From assembly GCA_035538735.1 (NCBI GenBank), contig DATLJU010000106.1, positions 1-48,202 of the forward strand: DNA of 48,202 nt. Reading direction: 5' to 3'. Shown here piece by piece: positions 1 through 7,977 of this stretch (positions within the stretch are counted from its first letter, which is position 1; each line of letters starts with the position of its first letter). The stretch comes from Anaeromyxobacter_A sp035538735. Lineage in GTDB: Bacteria; Myxococcota; Myxococcia; Myxococcales; Anaeromyxobacteraceae. The notes under the pieces are model-generated. The model did no database searches. It had not been told where the DNA came from and saw only the letters and a program-made list of their open reading frames with translations. Both the position numbers and the translations under genes were made by a program.

Positions 1-1
1 C

Positions 2-808
2 CTGTTCGCGGCGATGGGCCTGGCGGTCGCTGCCTCACCCGCGCTCACCATCGATGGCGAGGCGCGCGCGGGCAAGGATCCCAGGGCGCTGATGCTCCCG
101 GTGCAGGTGCCAGGCGACGTGCGCGTCTCGTTCGCGCCAGCCGCCGGAGCGAGTGCGCTGCGGGCGCTGCTCCACGAAATGGGCGCCGCGACGTTCTACG
201 CGCGCATCCGCTCGCCGGTGCTGGAGTTCCGGCGACTCGGCACCGTCACCGCCGAGGCGTGGGGCCATCTGTTCGAAGGGCTGTACGGCGAGCCCTCCTG
301 GCTGGCGGAGCGAACGGGGGTCGACGAGGGCCACCTGGCGCCCATCGTGAGGGCCGCTGCCGCCCGGCGCCTGCACCTGGCGCGCGCACTGGCGGCGCGC
401 ATCCTGAGCGAGATCGCACGCGAGCGCGAACCGGACCGCGCGCGAGAGGTTGGTCGCGCCGTGCTGGAGAGGGCCATGGCGCGCCACGTCGATGCCGATG
501 AGCTCGACATCTTCCTCGCCGACCGGGACCCGCTGCTCGAGTCGGCCGATGCGCTGCGGGCCGTGCTCCTCGCCGCTCAGGCGGAGCAGCACCTCGCCGC
601 CCGCGTGGGCTCGGCGTGGTGGCACTCAGCGGACGCCGGCGCAATGCTCGCGGCCGCCTTCGTCGACGGTTCGCGCCTGCGGCCACCTGAGCTGTCACGC
701 GCCCTCGGAGCCCAGGCGCTCGATGGCGCCGCCCTTGCCGCCGTCAGCGGCGCGCGCGCCACCGCAGCCGGCCTGCGGCTGGCGGACGTGACGGCGAAGT
801 CTCGCTGA
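2..808 (+). CDS. M3-family peptidase-like protein, C-terminal part (5' end outside window)
   Basis: The frame is open from the left edge, so the gene probably starts upstream; the first visible ATG is at 14. The visible part resembles the C-terminal half of M3-type oligopeptidases: a beta strand, then the helix that normally carries HExxH, then an FRRLGTVTAEAWGHLFEGL stretch like the R-x-x-x-T-E-[AS] segment after the zinc site, then a helical tail. At the metal site I read HEMGAA, so the second zinc His is missing and the protein may be catalytically dead, or a pseudo-enzyme with a binding role. Its stop lies 15 bp before alkA on the same strand. The family call comes from pattern recognition only; an unrelated helical protein remains possible. 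Confidence 0.55.
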   Translation: MFAAMGLAVAASPALTIDGEARAGKDPRALMLPVQVPGDVRVSFAPAAGASALRALLHEMGAATFYARIRSPVLEFRRLGTVTAEAWGHLFEGLYGEPSWLAERTGVDEGHLAPIVRAAAARRLHLARALAARILSEIAREREPDRAREVGRAVLERAMARHVDADELDIFLADRDPLLESADALRAVLLAAQAEQHLAARVGSAWWHSADAGAMLAAAFVDGSRLRPPELSRALGAQALDGAALAAVSGARATAAGLRLADVTAKSR

Positions 809-822
809 GGCATGGTAGGTCG

Positions 823-1788
823 GTGCCGCACGGCGCCGTCACCTGCCTCCGCCTCGACCACACCCTGCCCTACGCCTGGCCGGAGCTACTCGCCTTCCTG
901 GGCGCGCGCGCCATCCCGGGCGTCGAGGCGGTCGAGGGCGGTCGATACCTGCGAACCATCGCGCTCGACGGCACCGTTGGGTGGGTCGCGGTCGAGCCCG
1001 GCAAGGGTGGAGCCTACCTGACCGCGGAAGTCCGCCTCGCGCAACGCGTCGTGTGGCCGGTGCCGGGCACTCCTGCCATCCCTGCCCAAGTAGGGATCGA
1101 GGCCCGCATCGAGATCATCCAAGCTCGGCTGCGCCGGATCTTCGATCTCGACGCCGACGTCGCAGAGATCGAACGTCGCTTGTCGTGCGACCCGCACCTG
1201 CGTCCACTCGTCGAAGCGCGGCCCGGACTTCGCGTGCCCGGCACCTGGGACCCATTCGAGTTGGCCGTACGGGCCATCCTCGGCCAGCAGGTGAGCGTCC
1301 CAGCCGCGCGGACCCTCGCGGGTCGGTTCGCAACGACCCAGGGATGGTTGCTCGATCCGCCGCCGCCGCCCGGCGTGCCGGGCACCGTGTTCCCGTCCGC
1401 CGCGGACGTGCGGCCGGATCAGCTCGTGCGCCTCGGCGTCACGGGGCCGCGCGCGGCGGCGCTGGCCTCGCTCGCGCGGAAGGTGGCGGCCGAACCCGAC
1501 GTCCTCGCCTCGGGCGGCGCCCTCGACTCCACCGTCGCGCGGCTCACCGCATTGCCAGGCGTCGGCCCCTGGACCGCCCATTACATCGCGATGAGGGCCC
1601 TGCGCGAACCCGACGCCTTCCCGCACGGCGACCTAGGGCTCCTGCGCGCGCTGGAGGAGGGCGGGCACCGCCCTTCGCCGGCCGAGTTGCTGCGCCGCGC
1701 CGAGGCGTGGCGGCCTTACCGTGCCTATGCCGCGTTGCACCTGTGGAGCGTGGGCACACCACCGCGGCTTAGTGAGAACAGGCGATGA
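823..1788 (+). CDS. alkA: DNA-3-methyladenine glycosylase II (AlkA family)
   Basis: This base-excision repair enzyme removes alkylated purines such as 3-methyladenine. The 321-residue product has an AlkA-type N-terminal region (about 1-110) and a HhH-GPD domain. The core contains WDPFELAVRAILGQQVS (142-158), the helix-hairpin-helix LPGVGPWTA (244-252) and a downstream Asp270 in the position of the catalytic Asp238 of E. coli AlkA. There is no N-terminal Ada domain. The GTG at 823 gives the expected length; an ATG at 812 is in another frame. Its stop overlaps the ogt start (ATGA), so the two alkylation repair genes are translationally coupled. A close AlkA paralogue with a shifted substrate range cannot be excluded. 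Confidence 0.9.
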   Translation: MPHGAVTCLRLDHTLPYAWPELLAFLGARAIPGVEAVEGGRYLRTIALDGTVGWVAVEPGKGGAYLTAEVRLAQRVVWPVPGTPAIPAQVGIEARIEIIQARLRRIFDLDADVAEIERRLSCDPHLRPLVEARPGLRVPGTWDPFELAVRAILGQQVSVPAARTLAGRFATTQGWLLDPPPPPGVPGTVFPSAADVRPDQLVRLGVTGPRAAALASLARKVAAEPDVLASGGALDSTVARLTALPGVGPWTAHYIAMRALREPDAFPHGDLGLLRALEEGGHRPSPAELLRRAEAWRPYRAYAALHLWSVGTPPRLSENRR

Positions 1789-2300
1789 CCCGGCTCGATC
1801 TGTACCAGCTCCGCTCCCCGCTCGGCCCGCTCCTGCTCGTGTGCCATGGCGAGCGGCTCGTCGCGCTCGACTACGATGGCTTCGGCGATCGGCTCTGGCA
1901 CCTCCTGCGCGCGCGCTTCGGCGAGATCGTTCCGCGCGAGGCGGCAGGCCGGCCCGAGGCCACCGGCCGGCTCGAGGCCTACTTCGCGGGCGACCTGGGC
2001 GCCATCGACGAGGTCCAGGTCGAGACGCGCGGGACGACGTTCCAGGAAGAGGTGTGGGCCGCGCTTCGCCGCATCCCCGCGGGTTCCACCCTCACCTACG
2101 GCGAGCTGGCGGCGCGCCTCGGCCGCTCGGGCGCGAGCCGCGCCGTCGGCCGCGCCAACGGCCAGAACCCGGTCGCGATCGTGGTGCCGTGCCACCGCGT
2201 GGTGGGCGCGCGCGGGGTCCTCACCGGCTACGGCGGTGGCCTCGATCGCAAGCGCTGGCTCCTCGCGCACGAGGCCCCGCGTACGCTCACGCTCCGTTGA
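1785..2300 (+). CDS. ogt: Methylated-DNA--[protein]-cysteine S-methyltransferase
   Basis: This suicide repair protein transfers the methyl group from O6-methylguanine to its own cysteine. The 171-residue length fits the Ogt/MGMT family. The active-site motif PCHRVV is present with acceptor Cys136, preceded by the DNA-binding helix-turn-helix segment (about 100-126, TYGELAARLGR...RAVGRANGQNP). The ATG overlaps the alkA stop by 4 bp, so this is a two-gene direct-reversal plus glycosylase operon. The stop codon at 2298-2300 lies inside the first copy of a tandem repeat. No Ada-type regulator is present, so induction cannot be judged from sequence. Confidence 0.93.
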   Translation: MTRLDLYQLRSPLGPLLLVCHGERLVALDYDGFGDRLWHLLRARFGEIVPREAAGRPEATGRLEAYFAGDLGAIDEVQVETRGTTFQEEVWAALRRIPAGSTLTYGELAARLGRSGASRAVGRANGQNPVAIVVPCHRVVGARGVLTGYGGGLDRKRWLLAHEAPRTLTLR

Positions 2301-2431
2301 TTCGGCGCTGCCCGCGTCCGGGGGGGGGACGAGCCGAGTGATCAGGGTGCCCGGCACCGAGCTCCTTGATTCGGCGCTGCCCGCGTCCGGGGGGACGAGC
2401 CGAGTGATCAGGGTGCCCGGCACCGAGTTCC
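2297..2431. repeat. Two-copy tandem repeat (69 + 66 bp)
   Basis: Copy 1 is 2297-2365 and copy 2 is 2366-2431. They match base for base except for the length of a G-run (9 versus 6) and one C/T difference near the end. Each copy ends with the 11-bp palindrome GTGCCCGGCAC (2347-2357 and 2413-2423). Copy 1 contains the ogt stop codon. The region lies between convergent transcription units (ogt and the cco operon). Confidence 0.9.
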
Positions 2432-2441
2432 GAGCTCCCCC

Positions 2442-2479
2442 GAGCTCCGGCACAGAGCTCGAGCTCCGGCACAGAGCTC
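2442..2479. repeat. Perfect 19-bp tandem duplication
   Basis: The unit GAGCTCCGGCACAGAGCTC occurs at 2442-2460 and again at 2461-2479 without mismatch, directly after the larger tandem repeat. Each unit is bounded by GAGCTC. No function is evident. The remaining bases up to 2526 hold a short T-run (2502-2506) but no convincing terminator. Confidence 0.85.
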
Positions 2480-2526
2480 CAAGCCCCGCGATAGGACGGG
2501 CGTTTTTGGACAGCCCTCCGAGGGCC

Positions 2527-2715
2527 TCACCGCTTCGCGGGCGGCTCCGACTTCCTCTCCGCCTTCCTCGGCGCCTCCTCCGGATCGTCCTCCAGCATCC
2601 GGTACTTCGGCCCCTCGGGATCCTCGTACTGGCCGCTCTTGACCGACCAGAGGAAGAAGAGCCAGGCGGCGAGCCCGAGCGCGAGCGAGAGGACGATCAG
2701 GAAGCCGAGGTCCAC
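2527..2715 (-). CDS. ccoS: cbb3 oxidase maturation protein CcoS
   Basis: This is a small membrane protein needed for cofactor insertion into cbb3 oxidases. The 62-residue product starts at GTG (2715) with MDLGFLIVLSLALGLAAW, a single membrane helix. It continues with the family signature W-x-V-[KR]-S-G-Q-[YF]-[ED]-D-x-E-G-P (about residues 23-36) and ends in a charged tail rich in Glu, Lys and Pro. It overlaps the 3' end of ccoI by 19 bp and is the last gene of the cco unit. The helix, the SGQYEDPEGP motif and the position next to ccoI make this secure. Confidence 0.9.
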   Translation of the reverse strand: MDLGFLIVLSLALGLAAWLFFLWSVKSGQYEDPEGPKYRMLEDDPEEAPRKAERKSEPPAKR

Positions 2716-5114
2716 GTCCGCACCCTGAGAGAGTTCCCCACCACGAACAGCGACGAGGCGGCCATGGCGGCCGCCGCGACGATGGGGTGGAGCGCGCCCG
2801 CCACGGCGAGCGGGATCGCCACCACGTTGTAGATGAAGGCCCAGAAAACGTTCTGGCGGATGACGCGCGTCGTGCGCCGCCCGATCCGCACCAGCGCGGG
2901 CAAGAGCCGCAGGTCGTCGCGCACCAGCACCGCATCGGCGCTCTCCAGCGTCACGTCGGTGCCGCGGCCCATCGCGACGCCGACGTCGGCGCGGGTGAGC
3001 GCCGGCGCGTCGTTGATGCCGTCCCCCACCATGAGGACGCGCGCGCCCGCCGCCTGCAGACGCGCCAGCTCCCGCTCCTTCTCGAGCGGGGTCGCCTCGG
3101 CGACGACTCGGTCGATCCCGGCCCGGACCGCCAGCGCGGCGGTGGTGGCGGCCCCGTCCCCGCTCACGATGGCGAGCTCGAGCCCGAGCTCGCGCAGCTC
3201 GCGCAGCGCCGGCGGAGCCTCCTCGCGCAGCACGTCCGAGACCACCAGCAGCGCGGCGAGCCGTCCGGCCACCGCCGCGCAGAGCACGGTGTCGCCCCCG
3301 GACTCGAACGGCGCCGCGCGCTGGATCGCCTCCGCGGGCACCGCGATCCCGGCCTCGGCGAGGAACGCGCGGCTCCCGACCAGGACCACCACGCCCTCGA
3401 CGACGCCGCGCACACCGCGACCCGGCACCGCCCGGAACTCCTGGACCTCCCGGTCCGGGCCAGGCAGCGCGCGCGCCGCCTCGACCAGCGCCTTTCCCAG
3501 GCTGTGCTCGGACCTGCGCTCGACCGCCGCGACGAGACGGACGACCTCGTCGCGCGCGGGGGCGCCCTCGAACAGCACCACCTCGCGCAGCACCGGCCTG
3601 CCGCGCGTGAGCGTGCCCGTCTTGTCGAGGACGACGTGGGTGGCACCCGCCGCGCGCTCGAGCACGTCGCCGTTGCGGGCGAGCAGCCCGCGGGCGGTCG
3701 CCTCGCCGGTGGCGAGCAGCACGGCGATGGGGGTCGCGAGGCCGAGGCTGCACGGACACGCGATGACGAGCACGGCGATGCCCGTCATGAGGGCCTGGTG
3801 GGCCGGCGCGCCGCGGACGAGGTGCAGCGCCACCGTGGCGACCGCGAGCACCAGCACCGCCGGCACGAACCAGCCCGTGACTCGATCGGCCAGGGCCTGC
3901 AGCCGCGGCTTCTCCGCCTGCGCCGACTCGACGGCGCGCGCGATCCCTGAGAGCACCGTGTCCTCGCCGACGCGCGTCACGCGAAGCGTGAAGGCGCCGT
4001 GCAGGTTGACCGTGCCGCCGATGACCGCCGCGCCAGGCCTCTTCGCGACCGGCCGCGCCTCGCCGGTGAGGAGCGCCTCGTCCACCTCGGAGACGCCCTC
4101 CACCACCTCGCCGTCGACCGGGACGCGCTCGCCCGGCACGACCTCGACGAGCTCGCCGACCGCCACCGCCGCGAGCGGCACGAGGCCCCTCCCCCGCACC
4201 CGCGCCTCGCGCGGCAGGAGCCGTGACAGCCGCGCCACCGCCTCCGACGCCCGCCCGCGCGCCCGCGCCTCGACGTAGCGTCCGGCCAGCACCAGCGTGA
4301 CGATCATGGCCGCCGTGTCGAAGTAGACCTCGCCGCCGACCGCCATCTCGTAGGCGCTGTAGGCGAGCGCGGCGCCCGACCCGAGCGCGATGAGCACGTC
4401 CATGTTGAAGCGCCCGGCGCGCAGCCCGCGCGCCGCCGAGCGCAGGAAGGGCGCGCCGGAGTAGAGGAAGACCGGCAGCGTGAGCCCGAGCGCGATCACC
4501 TCCATGAGCCGGCGCATCCCCGGCTCCATGCCCTGGAAGTACCCGGCGTACAGGGCGGCGCTGTAGATCATGAGCTGGGAGGCGAGGAAGAACGCCGTGC
4601 CGAGCCGGATCAGGAGATCCTTCGTCTCCGCGTCCTGCGCCCGTTGCCGTTCGCTCTCGGTGTAGGGCTTGGGATCGTACCCCCCGGCGCGGATCCTCCC
4701 AAGCACCCCCTCCAGCGTCGCGGCCGCCGGATCCCACCGCACCCGCGCCCGGTGGGTGGCGTAGTTCACGCGCGCGGAGGCGACGCCGGGCAGCCTGGCC
4801 AGGAGCCGCTCGTTGAGCCACACGCAGGACGCGCAGCGGATGCCGTCGATGTAGACGTCGAGCTCGGCGAGCCCGTCCACGCGCCGGACCGCGTCGCGGA
4901 ACGCGGCCGCGTCGACCGGCCGCTCCGGGTCGGCGGCCAGCCCCGGCTCGTCCCAGCGCCGTCCCGCGTAGAAACCGGAGAGACCCTCGGCCGCGATGAG
5001 CTCCGCCACGCCTCGGCAGCCGGTGCAGCAGAAGACGCGCGCCGCGCCGCCGACGTCCGCGCGCACCGCCTCGCGCTCGGGGAACGCGAGCAGGCAGTGG
5101 TCACAGCGGAGCAT
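2697..5114 (-). CDS. ccoI: Copper-translocating P1B-type ATPase of cbb3 biogenesis (CcoI/FixI)
   Basis: This 805-residue heavy-metal ATPase moves copper for the CcoN CuB centre. Residues 1-40 hold a Cys-rich segment (CDHC and CCTGC), typical of CcoI rather than CopA. A heavy-metal-associated domain follows with GIRCASC. Membrane helices surround the transport motif CPC (about residue 450, ACPCSLGLATP). The phosphorylation motif DKTGT lies near residue 495 and the hinge GDGINDAP near 700. The start overlaps the stop of the upstream membrane gene by 14 bp, and the 3' end overlaps ccoS, so the genes are coupled. Position inside the cco cluster favours CcoI over a general copper exporter. Confidence 0.93.
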   Translation of the reverse strand: MLRCDHCLLAFPEREAVRADVGGAARVFCCTGCRGVAELIAAEGLSGFYAGRRWDEPGLAADPERPVDAAAFRDAVRRVDGLAELDVYIDGIRCASCVWLNERLLARLPGVASARVNYATHRARVRWDPAAATLEGVLGRIRAGGYDPKPYTESERQRAQDAETKDLLIRLGTAFFLASQLMIYSAALYAGYFQGMEPGMRRLMEVIALGLTLPVFLYSGAPFLRSAARGLRAGRFNMDVLIALGSGAALAYSAYEMAVGGEVYFDTAAMIVTLVLAGRYVEARARGRASEAVARLSRLLPREARVRGRGLVPLAAVAVGELVEVVPGERVPVDGEVVEGVSEVDEALLTGEARPVAKRPGAAVIGGTVNLHGAFTLRVTRVGEDTVLSGIARAVESAQAEKPRLQALADRVTGWFVPAVLVLAVATVALHLVRGAPAHQALMTGIAVLVIACPCSLGLATPIAVLLATGEATARGLLARNGDVLERAAGATHVVLDKTGTLTRGRPVLREVVLFEGAPARDEVVRLVAAVERRSEHSLGKALVEAARALPGPDREVQEFRAVPGRGVRGVVEGVVVLVGSRAFLAEAGIAVPAEAIQRAAPFESGGDTVLCAAVAGRLAALLVVSDVLREEAPPALRELRELGLELAIVSGDGAATTAALAVRAGIDRVVAEATPLEKERELARLQAAGARVLMVGDGINDAPALTRADVGVAMGRGTDVTLESADAVLVRDDLRLLPALVRIGRRTTRVIRQNVFWAFIYNVVAIPLAVAGALHPIVAAAAMAASSLFVVGNSLRVRTWTSAS

Positions 5115-5775
5115 GTATCCCGAGCCCGCGCAGCGCGAAGAGCGCGCCCGCCACCGCCACCGCGAGGCCGCCGGCGCGCCGCAGCGCCCCGCGCAGCCTC
5201 GGCGAGATCGCGGCCGCCGCGCCGCCGACGAGGAGGAGCGCGGGGACCGTCCCGAGCGCGAAGGCGAGCGCGAACAGGAAGCCCTGCGGCAGCCCGCCGG
5301 TCGCGGCCGCCCCCACGAAGGCGGAGTACGACAGCCCGCAGGGGAGAAAGCCGAGGGTGAGGCCGAGCGCGTAGTACCTGCCGGGCCCGCCGCCCTCCAC
5401 GAGCACTCGGACGGCGCGGAACACCTTGCCCCCGATGCGCTCCTCGGCCCGCCGGGCCGCCGGCACGAGACCCGCCGCCCCGAGCCCCATCAGCACCATG
5501 AGCACGCCCGCCCCCACCGCCACCGCGTTCTGCAGCCCCGCGAGCCGGCCGGCGGTGTTGAGGAAGGAGCCGGTGAGTCCCATCGCCGCACCGACGCAGG
5601 CGTAGGTCGTGACGCGGCCGGCGTGGTAGAGCGCCTGACCGGCGAACGCGCGCCTGAGGCCAGCCTGAGGCGTCGCCAGGCCGAGCGACACTACGAGGGG
5701 ACCGCACATGGCGGCGCAGTGGCCGAAGCCGCCCAGGAGCCCGGTGGTGGCGGCGAGGACGAGCTGCCCCATCAT
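5101..5775 (-). CDS. SafE/DsbD_2-like membrane protein of the cco locus
   Basis: This 224-residue polytopic protein has about six predicted helices. It shows two family signatures: a GHCAAMCGP motif in the first helix and GFLPCGLSY in the fourth. This is the cytochrome c biogenesis transmembrane (DsbD_2) or 'sulfite exporter TauE/SafE' family that often lies between ccoH and ccoI. The conserved cysteines suggest thiol or copper handling during oxidase assembly, but the precise role is inferred from context. It starts with ATGATG overlapping the ccoH stop and ends inside ccoI. Confidence 0.85.
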   Translation of the reverse strand: MMGQLVLAATTGLLGGFGHCAAMCGPLVVSLGLATPQAGLRRAFAGQALYHAGRVTTYACVGAAMGLTGSFLNTAGRLAGLQNAVAVGAGVLMVLMGLGAAGLVPAARRAEERIGGKVFRAVRVLVEGGGPGRYYALGLTLGFLPCGLSYSAFVGAAATGGLPQGFLFALAFALGTVPALLLVGGAAAAISPRLRGALRRAGGLAVAVAGALFALRGLGIHAPL

Positions 5776-6302
5776 CGCTCGCTAGCCTCGAAGGTGAAGG
5801 TGGCCCGGAGCGGCGGACCACCGGCCGATGGGACCTCCACCTCGGCCACCCAGCCGCGCCGCCCGCTCGGGCAGCGGACGAGGACGCCGTTCCCGCGCCA
5901 GCGAGCGGAACCGGCGGCCTCGAGCACGACCCGGTTCTCGCCCATGTACATGCCCGGCATCGAAAGCGCGATGCGCCCCGCGCCGACGCCCGCCGCCGAG
6001 GGTGGCGTCACCTCCACCGTGAAGACGAGGTCCTTCATCGTGGCGGGAGCGGGCGCGATGGCGAGGGCGACGGTCGCGCCCGCCACGCGCTGCGCACACG
6101 GCGCCCGCGCCGGATCGCAGCGCGGGGCAGCGCGCGCGCCGACGGCCGCCGCATCGTGCTGATGGTGGGCCTCGTCGTAGTGCAGCCCCGCCTCGTAGGG
6201 GTCCGCCACCACCGTCGGCTCGGCGAGCCGGTGGCCGATGACGAGCGCCGCGACGACGGCTCCGAGGGCCGCGACCGCCGCGATGGCGATGAGCCACCTC
6301 AC
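5772..6302 (-). CDS. ccoH: cbb3 oxidase assembly protein CcoH (FixH family)
   Basis: This 176-residue protein has one N-terminal membrane helix (about 4-25) followed by a periplasmic beta-rich FixH domain. It includes the VADPYEAGLHYDE segment after the helix, which is typical of FixH, and a GMYMGENRV segment. CcoH interacts with the oxidase during assembly. The GTG start at 6302 overlaps the ccoG stop (GTGA), and the stop overlaps the next gene's ATG. A His-rich spot (DEAHHQHD) near residue 45 could bind metal; that is speculation. Confidence 0.85.
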   Translation of the reverse strand: MRWLIAIAAVAALGAVVAALVIGHRLAEPTVVADPYEAGLHYDEAHHQHDAAAVGARAAPRCDPARAPCAQRVAGATVALAIAPAPATMKDLVFTVEVTPPSAAGVGAGRIALSMPGMYMGENRVVLEAAGSARWRGNGVLVRCPSGRRGWVAEVEVPSAGGPPLRATFTFEASER

Positions 6303-7534
6303 GGCCGCGCCTCCGGCACGTCCACGAGGAGCCTCCGGGTGATCGCTGGCGCGCTCCGGGGCGCCTCGCCTGGCGCCGGCGCGATCGAGAGCTCGGCGTC
6401 GAGCTGCCGGGCCTCGGGGCCGAGCCCGCGCGCCACGACGCGCACCTGCAGGCGGTGGTGCTCGCCGGGCGCGAGCCGGATCGTGTCGGGCCGGAGCGCG
6501 AGCTCGGCGCCCGGCGCGGTCGCGGCGAGCCGCAGGGCGAGCGGCTCGCTCCCGCGGTTCTGGAGCGCCAGCGTGAAGGCGCTCCAGACCTCGCCCGAGG
6601 GCGCCCGCCGCGGCGCGAGGTCGCCGGCGCCGGTCACCGTCACCTCGAGCGAACTGCGCTCGGCGGCGACGGCGGCGGTGAGGGCGAACGATCCCGCGGT
6701 GAGCCCCGCCAGCGCGAGGGCGGCCGGGCGAAGGAAGCGGGCACCCGCGCCCGGCTCGCCGAAGAAGTGCCCGACGAGCCGCGGCGCGCGCCGCAGCTTC
6801 TTCATGATGGGTGCGCAGGCGTCGCCGCACGCGCCGCACGCGACGCAGGCCGACTGCAGGCCGTCGCGGATGTCGATCTCGACCGGGCAGACGCGGACGC
6901 ACGCGCCGCAGTCGACGCAGTCGGCGTCACGGCGGCTGTCGTAGGCGATGGCGAGGGAGTGGCGGTCGAGGAGGGCCCCCTGCAGCTTGGCGTAGGGGCA
7001 GGCCGTGGCGCAGAACCGGTGGCGCCAGAGCGTGAGATCGGCGAACACGACGGCGGAGAGGACGAGCCAGGCCGGCCCGAGCACCGGTCCGAGCGACAGC
7101 GAGGAGAGCCGCGCGAAGAAGTCGGCCGGGGTCACGACGTACCAGAGGAGGTCGGCCCCCACGAGCGCCGCAGCCGCGGCCAGCGCGAGGTGCGCCCCCG
7201 CGAGCCGCCACCCGCCCCGCCGGCGGGCGCGATCGAGCAGGCCGGTCAGGTCGAGCAGCGCCGTCTGGGGACAGGCCCAGCCGCACCAGATGCGCCCGAA
7301 GAGCAGCGTGACGAGCAGGAACGCGAAGAGGAGGAACAAGGAGGCGGCCAGCACGACGAGGAGCTCGTCGAGCCCGATCCGCGCGCCGAACGCGTGGAGC
7401 GTGAGCGAAGGCACGTCGAGCCGGAGCGCGCTCTCACCCCGCACCTTCGCGAACGGCAGGCCCAGCATGACCGCGGCCTGAGCCACCGCGGCCAGCCGGC
7501 GCCAGGTCGCGAGCCGCTCCCACCTAATCCTCAT
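6299..7534 (-). CDS. ccoG: cbb3 oxidase accessory iron-sulfur protein CcoG (FixG/RdxA)
   Basis: This 411-residue membrane protein participates in copper reduction or delivery during cbb3 maturation. It has N-terminal helices, an IWCGWACPQT motif, a CATACPYAK segment and two ferredoxin-type clusters: CVDCGACVRVCP and CVACGACGDACAP. A C-terminal membrane helix and a beta-sandwich (IG-like) domain follow, as in FixG. Its ATG overlaps the ccoQ stop by 11 bp. Nothing essential appears to be missing. Confidence 0.92.
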   Translation of the reverse strand: MRIRWERLATWRRLAAVAQAAVMLGLPFAKVRGESALRLDVPSLTLHAFGARIGLDELLVVLAASLFLLFAFLLVTLLFGRIWCGWACPQTALLDLTGLLDRARRRGGWRLAGAHLALAAAAALVGADLLWYVVTPADFFARLSSLSLGPVLGPAWLVLSAVVFADLTLWRHRFCATACPYAKLQGALLDRHSLAIAYDSRRDADCVDCGACVRVCPVEIDIRDGLQSACVACGACGDACAPIMKKLRRAPRLVGHFFGEPGAGARFLRPAALALAGLTAGSFALTAAVAAERSSLEVTVTGAGDLAPRRAPSGEVWSAFTLALQNRGSEPLALRLAATAPGAELALRPDTIRLAPGEHHRLQVRVVARGLGPEARQLDAELSIAPAPGEAPRSAPAITRRLLVDVPEARP

Positions 7535-7664
7535 CGAGCATCTTGTACTTGGCGCGCTCCACCTTCGCCCGCCGGCCTCGCGCGTAGTAGTGGCGGACGA
7601 TCACGCCGAAGAGCGCTACCAGTGCGGCCCCGAAGGCCAGGTATCCGAGCTCCCCCGCGTTCAT
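7524..7664 (-). CDS. ccoQ: Small cbb3 oxidase subunit IV (CcoQ/FixQ-like)
   Basis: This 46-residue ORF begins MNAGELGYLAFGAALVALF, has one membrane helix (about 6-23) and a basic cytoplasmic tail (RHYYARGRR...) ending KYKMLDED. Size, topology and place between the CcoP-like gene and ccoG fit CcoQ. Its ATG lies directly before the stop of the 96-residue gene (adjacent, no gap) and its 3' end overlaps ccoG. Its tail resembles the KYRMLEDD tail of CcoS in the same operon. Confidence 0.8.
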   Translation of the reverse strand: MNAGELGYLAFGAALVALFGVIVRHYYARGRRAKVERAKYKMLDED

Positions 7665-7955
7665 CTAGTTCTTCTTGGCGGGCCGGCCGCGGCGCGCCAT
7701 CGCGACGGCGAGCCCCACGATGACGGCGGCCGGGATGGCCGTGTACGCGATGGTATGGGCGACGTTCGTGCCGAGCGAGGTGGACTGGCCCTCGAGCTCG
7801 CCCGCCTGGTCCCAGCCGAGGTAGGCGACGAGGTAGTAGACACCCCACGCGACGAGGCCGCCGAAGAGGGCCCAGATGCCGACGGGGACGGCGTGCGCGG
7901 TCTGCTTCGCCTGGAGCTGCTCCACGCTGTCTTCGAGCTCGATCTCGTTCGCCAT
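7665..7955 (-). CDS. Detached CcoP N-terminal membrane domain (FixP_N-like)
   Basis: This 96-residue protein has two predicted helices (about 24-45 and 68-88). The segment VPVGIWALFGGLVAWGVYYL matches the pattern of the CcoP N-terminal anchor (P-x-W-x-x-W-L-F...G-x-x-Y...Y). There is no CxxCH, so it carries no haem. It follows the fused CcoO-cytochrome gene and has a good AAGGAG site before the ATG at 7955. I infer that it supplies the membrane part of CcoP while the haem domain sits on CcoO. It could instead be an unrelated small membrane subunit. Confidence 0.65.
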   Translation of the reverse strand: MANEIELEDSVEQLQAKQTAHAVPVGIWALFGGLVAWGVYYLVAYLGWDQAGELEGQSTSLGTNVAHTIAYTAIPAAVIVGLAVAMARRGRPAKKN

Positions 7956-7977
7956 GGCGATTCTCCTTGGACGGCCG

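Noticed and set aside
1056..1384. Three GTGCC[CG]GGCAC-like palindromes inside alkA (near 1060, 1231 and 1374), like those in the tandem repeat
   Set aside because: They encode V-P-G-T, and at least the second lies in a conserved AlkA segment, so ordinary codon choice for V-P-G-T in a GC-rich genome explains them.
2490..2526. Intrinsic terminator after ccoS (GCCCTC-C-GAGGGC at about 2513-2525 with a nearby T-run)
   Set aside because: On the minus strand the stem is followed by A residues, not T; on the plus strand the T-run comes before the stem.
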